A program made the position numbers and the translations under genes. 64,000 nt of DNA from NCBI RefSeq assembly GCF_014205055.1, contig NZ_JACHMS010000001.1, positions 4,092,001 through 4,156,000 on the forward strand, given 5' to 3'. The DNA comes from Streptomyces luteogriseus. Lineage in GTDB: Bacteria; Actinomycetota; Actinomycetes; Streptomycetales; Streptomycetaceae. This document shows positions 58,674 to 64,000 of this stretch, in pieces. Position 1 is the stretch's first letter; each line of letters opens with the position of its first letter. Under the pieces are notes generated by a model. The model ran no database searches and had not been told where the DNA came from. It saw nothing but the letters and a program-made list of their open reading frames with translations.

Positions 58674-59852
58674 TTGAAGACCCGTACCAGCCTGCTGACC
58701 GCCGCCGTGCTCGTCGTGGGCATCGCCGCCGGGCCGTCCGTGCTCCCGGCCACCGCCTCCGCCCCGGCCGCGCCGACGGCAGCGCGGTCCACCACGGGGC
58801 CGTCCCCGAATGCCGCCCTCGAAGCCGCCCTCGCCGGCCTTCCCAACGCCGACACCACCGCCGCCCTCGTACGGGTCGGCGGCAAGAAGGGCACCTGGCA
58901 CGGCAGTTCGGGCGTCCACGACCTGCGGAGCGGCCGGCCCGCCGATCCCGCCGCCCGCTTCCGCGCCGGGTCCGTCACCAAGGTCTTCACCGCCGCGGTC
59001 GCCCTGCAACTGGCCGAGGAGGGACGCCTGGACCTGGACCGCAGTGCCCGCTCCTATCTGCCGGAACTGATCCCGGCGCCGTACGCGGGCGTCACCGTCC
59101 GGCAGCTCCTCGACCACACCCACGGCATCCCCGCCCCCGACTTCCCCGGCACCACCGTCGAGGAGGCGTACGCCAACCGCTTCCGGGTGTACGACCCCCG
59201 GGACATGGTCCGCTCGGCGACGTCGAAGAGCCCCGAGTTCGCGCCGGGCGAGCGGCAGCACTACCTCAACATCGGCTACACCGTCGCCGGCCTGCTCATC
59301 GAGCGCGTCACCCGCGACTCCTACGAGCGTCAGGTCGCCCGTCGGGTGCTCGGGCCGCTGGGGCTGCGGGACACCTACTTCCCGGGGACGAACCCGCGCA
59401 TCACCGGGCCGCACAACCACGGCTACCAGACGATGCGCCTCGACGACGGCACGACCGGGCTCCGGGACGTCAGCGTGTGGGGGGCGACGGACGCGTGGGC
59501 GGCCGGGAACATCGTCTCGACCACCGCGGACCTGGAGACGTTCACCCGCGCCCTGTTCCGGGGGCGGATCGTGCGCGGGCCGCTGCTGGAGGAGATGTTC
59601 ACGCTGCCCGAGGTGACCGACTTCAGGACCGGGAAACGGGCCGCCTACTCCGTCGGCCTGTCCATGAAGGTGCTGGGCGGGCGCGAGGTCTGGGGCAAGA
59701 CCGGCGGGCGCTGGGGGTACAACACCGCCATCGCCTCCACCCGCAACGGCTCGCGCATCCTCGTCTACAGCGTCAACTCCACCGACGCCAAGGGCCAGGA
59801 CATGAACCGGACCACCGAGAACATCATGGTGGCGGCCTACGGCAGGCCGTAG
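58674..59852 (+). CDS. Secreted serine hydrolase (class C beta-lactamase / DD-peptidase fold)
   Basis: 392 residues from a TTG start with GGAG eight bases upstream. Signal peptide LKTRTSLLTAAVLVVGIAAG, cleavage near TASA. Motifs: SVTK (Ser100), YLN near residue 199 (HYLNIGY) and KTG (WGKTGGRWG). All three motifs of penicillin-recognising carboxypeptidases are intact. It is a paralogue of the protein at 5030 (shared GPHxxxY and LGLxDTYxPG). It lies downstream of the two-component pair and may be its target. Confidence 0.9.
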   Translation: MKTRTSLLTAAVLVVGIAAGPSVLPATASAPAAPTAARSTTGPSPNAALEAALAGLPNADTTAALVRVGGKKGTWHGSSGVHDLRSGRPADPAARFRAGSVTKVFTAAVALQLAEEGRLDLDRSARSYLPELIPAPYAGVTVRQLLDHTHGIPAPDFPGTTVEEAYANRFRVYDPRDMVRSATSKSPEFAPGERQHYLNIGYTVAGLLIERVTRDSYERQVARRVLGPLGLRDTYFPGTNPRITGPHNHGYQTMRLDDGTTGLRDVSVWGATDAWAAGNIVSTTADLETFTRALFRGRIVRGPLLEEMFTLPEVTDFRTGKRAAYSVGLSMKVLGGREVWGKTGGRWGYNTAIASTRNGSRILVYSVNSTDAKGQDMNRTTENIMVAAYGRP

Positions 59853-59860
59853 CGGACCGC

Positions 59861-60190
59861 TCAGGTCGCCGGCGGTGCCGCCCGCACCAGCCCCGTCTTG
59901 GTACGCGATGACGACCAGCTGGGCGCGGTCCCGGGCGGGCAGCTTGGTCATGGCCCGGTGGATGTGCGTGCGGACGGTCAGCGGGCTCAGCGTGAGGTCC
60001 TCGGCGATCTCCGTGTTGGACCGGCCCGCCGCGGCCGGCTCCATCGCCTCACGTTCCCGGACCGCCAGGCCGGCGAGGCGCTCCGGGGGCGCGAGCCCGG
60101 CTCCGGAGGCGGGCGCCATCAGGAAGCGGGTGATGAGGGTGCGGGTGGCGACGGGCGAGAGGAGGGCCTCGCCGGCCAGTGCGGTGCCTC
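59861..60190 (-). pseudogene. LuxR-type response regulator, C-terminal fragment with one-base frameshift
   Basis: The minus strand encodes GEALLSPVATRTLITRFLMA, then the LuxR HTH RSNTEIAEDLTLSPLTVRTH, HRAMTKLPARDRAQLVVIAY. One extra A near 59898 shifts the last residues; without it the tail reads TGLVRAAPPAT and stops at 59861, as in intact homologues. The receiver domain is missing, replaced at ~60190 by MMPL-transporter sequence. Confidence 0.8.
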
Positions 60191-60718
60191 CCCCCTCGAC
60201 GGTCAGCCCGGAGTCCCGGGCCCGCTCGGTGGTCCGCTCCAGGTGGGCCGCGGGCGGCGTCGGTGAGGTCGTGGGCGCCGACCTTGTAGGTGACCGTCGC
60301 GAAGGCCGTCGTGCCGTCCTGGCCGACCGTCCTCGCCCGGAACGGGCCGACGGCGCTCGCGACCCGCGTGCCGCCGCCGCGTCCGGCCACGGCCTTCTCG
60401 ACGGCCTCCCGGTTCCCGGCGGCCGTGGCCTTCTCGCCGCCCGGCGCGATGAAGACGACCCTGGCCGTCGCGCCGTCGGCCGTGGCCCCGGGGAAGCGCT
60501 GCTCCATCAGGTCGAACGCCTTCCGGGACTCGATGCCGGGCATCGAGAACTCCTCGTCGACGGCGCCCGGTGCCTTGAGGGAGCCAGCCCAGCCCCACGG
60601 CGGCCAGGACGGCCGCCCGGACCAGGGCGACGTACCAGCGGCGCCGGAAGGCCAGACGGCCCACTCGATACAGAGCGGGTCGTCCCGTCGTCGTGCGCCC
60701 GCCGACACTCTCCGGCAC
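60190..60718 (-). pseudogene. MMPL-family transporter, N-terminal fragment with two frameshifts
   Basis: From a GTG at 60718 the minus strand gives RVGRLAFRRRWYVALV (first helix). After a frameshift come SLKAPGAVDEEFSMPGIESR and FDLMEQRFPGATADGATARV; after a second come HLERTTERARDSGLTVEGGG. These are the first ~180 of some 700 residues of an actinobacterial MMPL exporter. The remainder was deleted and fused to the LuxR fragment. Confidence 0.8.
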
Positions 60719-60793
60719 TGAGAACGCGGTACGTGCGGACGGGCAGCTCCATCTCGAGTACGAGATTCCCGAGCCATCCGTCGCTGCTTGTGC

Positions 60794-60972
60794 TACCTTG
60801 GTTGGCGTTGCAGTTTTGGTTCCCAGAGACTTCGAGTGCTCTTTCGACCTTCGTCGACGAGCACTCTTTTTGTTATCCGAGGATTTTCGAATCTCTCCGG
60901 AGGGTGATCATTTCAGCGACCCCGAATCGGCAAAGTGCAGGTCTCGGGTACTGCCCCTCAAGGGAGATACAC
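60794..60972 (+). promoter_or_regulatory. csp promoter -10 and conserved 5' leader, copy 2
   Basis: TACCTT (60794-60799) then, 7 bases on, GTTGCAGTTTTGGTTCCCAG (60807-60826), matching the leader of csp 1. The leader is longer here, about 166 nt, and AT-rich (60830-60940), ending in AAGGGAG before the ATG. Confidence 0.68.
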
Positions 60973-61176
60973 ATGGCAACTGGCACCGTGAAGTGGTTCA
61001 ACGCGGAAAAGGGCTTCGGCTTCATCGAGCAGGAGGGTGGCGGCCCGGACGTCTTCGCCCACTACTCGAACATCGCCACCTCTGGCTTCCGCGAGCTTCA
61101 GGAAGGCCAGAAGGTTACCTTCGACGTCACGCAGGGCCAGAAGGGCCCGCAGGCCGAGAACATCGTTCCCGCCTGA
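60973..61176 (+). CDS. Cold-shock protein (CspA family) 2
   Basis: 67 residues, differing from csp 1 at roughly a dozen positions (for instance AEKGFGF for SEKGFGF and TSGFRELQEG for AQGFRELLEG). RNP1 and RNP2 are intact. Same gene order as the first copy: csp, hairpin, DEAD-box helicase. Confidence 0.97.
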   Translation: MATGTVKWFNAEKGFGFIEQEGGGPDVFAHYSNIATSGFRELQEGQKVTFDVTQGQKGPQAENIVPA

Positions 61177-61200
61177 CGCGTACGCGAATGCCCTGACCGG

Positions 61201-61237
61201 GGCCCGCACCCTCGCGGTGCGGGCCTCGGCTCGTTTT
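61201..61237 (+). terminator. Terminator of csp 2
   Basis: GGCCCGCACC (61201-61210) pairs with GGTGCGGGCC (61216-61225) around CTCGC and is followed by TCGTTTTGTT. The stem core is the same as in the csp 1 terminator. Confidence 0.85.
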
Positions 61238-61328
61238 GTTCCAATCCGGCTCAACTCTTGCGAATCCCGCGGCTCTTCGATGCCGTCGCGCATTCCTCGA
61301 CGCGTGCCGCATCGAGGAAGGTTCCCTC

Positions 61329-62777
61329 ATGGACCGCACGGCTCGCAGGAGCAATGGCTCCCCCCACTCCCGCGGCAACGGGTTCCGCTCCCGTAAGTCG
61401 GGCGGCGCAGGCACCGCCTCCCGCCCCGCGGGCGGCGGTCGCGGCGGGCGCCGCCCCGCGCCCAGCCGGGAGTTCGCACCGCCCGCCACCGTCACCCCGG
61501 CGCTGCCGGCCGTCGAGGCGTTCGACGAACTCGACCTGCCCGAGCGGCTGCTGGCCGCGCTGCGCGCCGAGGGCCTGACCGCGCCGTTCCCGATCCAGGC
61601 GGCGACCCTGCCGAACTCCCTGGCCGGCCGGGACGTGCTCGGCCGCGGGCGCACCGGCTCCGGCAAGACCCTCGCCTTCGGGCTCGCCCTGCTGGCCCGC
61701 GTCGACGGACGGCGGGCCGAGGCCCGGCAGCCCCTGGGCCTCGTCCTCGTCCCCACCCGCGAACTGGCCCAGCAGGTCACCGACGCCCTCACCCCGTTCG
61801 CCCGCGCGCTGCGGCTGCGGCTCACCACCGTGGTCGGCGGCATGCCGATCGGCCGGCAGGCGAACGCGCTGCGCACCGGCGCCGAGGTGGTCGTCGCCAC
61901 GCCCGGACGGCTCAAGGACCTCATAGACCGAGGCGACTGCCGCCTGGACCACGTCGACATCACCGTCCTCGACGAGGCCGACCAGATGACCGACATGGGC
62001 TTCATGCCGCAGGTCACCGCCCTGCTCGACCAGGTGCGCCCCGGCGGCCAGCGGATGCTCTTCTCCGCCACCCTCGACCGCAACGTCGACCGGCTGGTCC
62101 GCACCTACCTGCACGACCCGGTCGTGCACTCCGTCGACCCGTCCGCGGGCGCGGTCACCACGATGGAGCACCACCTGCTGCACGTGGAGGACGACGACAA
62201 GCACGCCACCACGACCCGGATCGCCGCCCGCGACGGACGCGTGATCATGTTCCTCGACACCAAGCACGCCGCCGACCGGCTGGCCAAGAAGCTGCTCGCC
62301 GTCGGCGTGCGCGCCATGGCCCTGCACGGCGGCAAGTCCCAGTCGCAGCGGACCAAGACCCTGGCCCGTTTCAAGGACGGTCAGGTCACGGTCCTGGTGG
62401 CCACCAACGTCGCCGCCCGCGGCATCCACGTCGACAACCTCGACCTGGTCGTCAACGTGGACCCGCCCGGCGACCACAAGGACTACCTGCACCGCGGCGG
62501 CCGTACGGCACGCGCCGGCGAGTCCGGCACGGTCGTCACGCTGGTCCTGCCCCACCAGCGGCGTGAGATGACCCGGCTGATGGCCGATGCCGGGATCACC
62601 CCGCAGATCACCCGGGTCCGCTCGGGCGAAGACGAGCTGAACCGCATCACCGGGGCGCAGGAGCCCTCCGGCGTGCCCGTCGTCATCACCCCGCCGCCCG
62701 CCGAGAAGCCCGCGGCGCGCACGGGTTCCGCCCCGAACGGACGGCGGAGCAGGCCGCCCCGGGGCCGCCGCCGCTGA
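61329..62777 (+). CDS. DEAD-box RNA helicase 2
   Basis: 482 residues from MDRTARRSNGSPHS, with GAGGAAGG upstream. Motifs as in helicase 1: APFPIQAATLPN, GRTGSGKT, PTRELA, VLDEADQM, LFSATLD, HGGKSQSQRTKTL, VATNVAARGIHV, HRGGRTARAG. The central ~240 bp (around 61950-62180) is nearly identical in DNA to 38920-39140, more alike than the ends, which suggests gene conversion. The N- and C-terminal basic tails are diverged. Confidence 0.96.
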   Translation: MDRTARRSNGSPHSRGNGFRSRKSGGAGTASRPAGGGRGGRRPAPSREFAPPATVTPALPAVEAFDELDLPERLLAALRAEGLTAPFPIQAATLPNSLAGRDVLGRGRTGSGKTLAFGLALLARVDGRRAEARQPLGLVLVPTRELAQQVTDALTPFARALRLRLTTVVGGMPIGRQANALRTGAEVVVATPGRLKDLIDRGDCRLDHVDITVLDEADQMTDMGFMPQVTALLDQVRPGGQRMLFSATLDRNVDRLVRTYLHDPVVHSVDPSAGAVTTMEHHLLHVEDDDKHATTTRIAARDGRVIMFLDTKHAADRLAKKLLAVGVRAMALHGGKSQSQRTKTLARFKDGQVTVLVATNVAARGIHVDNLDLVVNVDPPGDHKDYLHRGGRTARAGESGTVVTLVLPHQRREMTRLMADAGITPQITRVRSGEDELNRITGAQEPSGVPVVITPPPAEKPAARTGSAPNGRRSRPPRGRRR

Positions 62778-62906
62778 ACCGGCCCCGGGGCCTACGCGTT
62801 CGGCACCGGCCGCAGCACCGTGCCTCCCCGTTCGACGACAGGAGCAGGGAGCCGTCCTGGGCTGCGGCGAGGCCGGCGAAACGAGGGGCCAGACCGGGGA
62901 CGCCGG

Positions 62907-64000
62907 TCAGCCGCCCGTCACGTCCGTGATCCTCCAGCGCTGGTTGGATCCCGAGTTCGGCTGCCAGACGCCCACGGAGGCGCCGTCGTTGGTGGACTGG
63001 CCGCCGACGTCCGGGAGTTGACCGGTCGCCGCGTTCACGAGCGTCCACGTGCCGTCGCCGGTCGAGGACGCGATCCACCGCGCGGCGTCGTCGCGGCGGC
63101 CCTCGTCGGGTTCGGCGACCAGGGCGCCGTCACGGATGGCCAGGCGCTTGTCCGCGCCGGTCTCGGTGAGGACGTAGCGCTTGCGGTTGTCCTCGCCGCG
63201 GATCTGCTCCACCCGCCACTGCTGCCCGCTGGGGTCGGTCGTGTTCGGGGTCTTGATGACCAGGCCCGTGCCGTTGCCGGCGAGGGTGAGGTCCTTGCCG
63301 CTCTGGACGCCGGTCAGGCGGTAGGTGTGGCCCTTGCGCAGTTCCGCCGCGTCCTTCGCGACCCCCGAGACGCCCTTGACCAGGAAGGACGTCACCGACT
63401 GGGCGGGCACCGCGAGCGTGGCCCGCTTGCCGGTGACGCGGACGGGCTTCTGCTTCTCCAGCTTGCCGTCGGCACTGGTCACCACCGGGGTGACCGTGGC
63501 ACGGGAGGAGACCCGGCCGAACTTCGACAGGTCGAGCGTGACCTCGCGCGCCTCGGTGGCGCTGTTGACGTGGACGACGGTCGCCGCGTCGCCCTTGCGG
63601 GAGACCGCCGCGGTGCTGGACGTGTCGTCCGTCTTGATCAGCCGGTCGCCGGGCTTGATGAAGTGCGTGAAGTTGCGCGCGGTGTCGAACTTCGTGTTCG
63701 TGTAGATCGGGCAGGACTTCAGGGTGTCCTTCGAGGTGCAGCTGAACGGGAGCTGGATCTCGCCCCAGTTGCCGCCCTTGGCGGACTCGCCGCCCGGCTT
63801 CATGTTGTCGTAGTCCTCGACCGGCTGCCAGAACACCCAGGCCTTGGGCTCCAGTTCGCGCAGGTCGTCCACCATGCGCTGGGCGAGGCCCAGGCCGGGC
63901 CGCATGTCCGTGAAGCTCTGGCCGTCGCCCCAGTCGCCCTCGACCTCGCTCATCCACAGCGGCTTGTCGGCGGCCTTGGCCAGGTCGCGGACGGTGGTGC
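62907..64000 (-). CDS. GH30-type secreted glycosidase with C-terminal ricin-like lectin domain, 5' end outside window
   Basis: About 364 C-terminal residues are visible. The catalytic nucleophile region is LWMSEVEGDWGDG near the window edge, followed by WVFWQPVEDYDNMKPGGESA and the beta-sandwich (ATVVHVNSATEAREVTLDLS). The last ~130 residues form a ricin-type beta-trefoil (TYRLTGVQSGKDLTLAGNGT, SGQQWRVEQI, GSNQRWRITDVTGG). This arrangement is typical of secreted endo-beta-1,6-galactanases and related plant-polymer enzymes. Frame is open to position 64000. Confidence 0.88.
   Translation of the reverse strand, partial: TTVRDLAKAADKPLWMSEVEGDWGDGQSFTDMRPGLGLAQRMVDDLRELEPKAWVFWQPVEDYDNMKPGGESAKGGNWGEIQLPFSCTSKDTLKSCPIYTNTKFDTARNFTHFIKPGDRLIKTDDTSSTAAVSRKGDAATVVHVNSATEAREVTLDLSKFGRVSSRATVTPVVTSADGKLEKQKPVRVTGKRATLAVPAQSVTSFLVKGVSGVAKDAAELRKGHTYRLTGVQSGKDLTLAGNGTGLVIKTPNTTDPSGQQWRVEQIRGEDNRKRYVLTETGADKRLAIRDGALVAEPDEGRRDDAARWIASSTGDGTWTLVNAATGQLPDVGGQSTNDGASVGVWQPNSGSNQRWRITDVTGG

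Noticed and set aside
57651..60119. An 822-codon minus-strand frame opposite the two-component pair and serine hydrolase
   Set aside because: Only its first ~75 codons are the LuxR fragment; beyond that it is antisense shadow.

Overview
The window is high-GC actinobacterial DNA and almost certainly comes from a Streptomyces chromosome. Codon third positions are nearly all G or C. Genes often start with GTG and overlap by GTGA or ATGA. The gene families are typical of Streptomyces: SpoIIE-type phosphatases, DUF5994, HTTM/DUF5819, TAP-like hydrolases, and a dcd gene next to tRNA-Gly(CCC).

Layout. (1) 1-3.7 kb is a conserved block: the tail of an FG-GAP protein, a Yip1 membrane protein, a coupled dcd/phosphoribosyltransferase pair, a small Cys-rich protein and tRNA-Gly(CCC). 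(2) 3.7-9.7 kb starts at the tRNA. It carries two decayed tyrosine-integrase remnants, a 14-bp copy of the tRNA 3' end, a fragment of an FAD hydroxylase, a coupled pair of secreted hydrolases, and a GNAT-AAA+ ATPase fusion. (3) 9.7-26.2 kb is rich in stress and signalling genes: three SpoIIE/PP2C phosphatases, an STAS anti-anti-sigma factor, four DUF5994 paralogues, two related GTGA-coupled one-helix membrane proteins, a desaturase, an HTTM/DUF5819 pair and a repeat-bearing ice-binding-like protein. It also holds remnants of a GAF/ANTAR regulator and an Asp23 protein. (4) 26.3-37.4 kb is mixed accessory DNA: a TetR/SRPBCC divergon with two matching operators, a PadR/SnoaL pair, an IS5-type remnant, secreted and membrane proteins, and a broken aspartate racemase/aspartase locus next to a GntR regulator. 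(5) 37.8-40.9 kb is a cold-shock module: csp, DEAD-box helicase, CBS protein, MerR. (6) 41-56.4 kb holds a secreted M19-like hydrolase with a discoidin domain and its TetR gene, an FAD monooxygenase, an AraC/phytanoyl-CoA dioxygenase divergon, a reductase/TetR divergon, and a four-gene acyl-CoA operon (CaiB transferase, crotonase, acetoacetate decarboxylase, 3-hydroxyacyl-CoA dehydrogenase) downstream of a LysR gene. (7) 56.7-60.7 kb holds a two-component pair, a serine hydrolase and fused LuxR/MMPL wreckage. (8) 60.8-62.8 kb is a second csp/DEAD-box module, a near-copy of the first. (9) The window ends inside a GH30-type secreted glycosidase.

Three themes stand out. Cold and stress response genes are concentrated here (two csp-helicase modules, a desaturase, an ice-binding-like protein, PP2C/STAS signalling). 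DUF5994 genes and their coupled partners have multiplied. Broken genes are unusually dense: at least twelve identifiable fragments, many ending at sharp junctions, as in a rearranging chromosome arm. No CRISPR array, rRNA, or large polyketide or peptide synthetase cluster was seen. All assignments come from reading the sequence; no database search was run.
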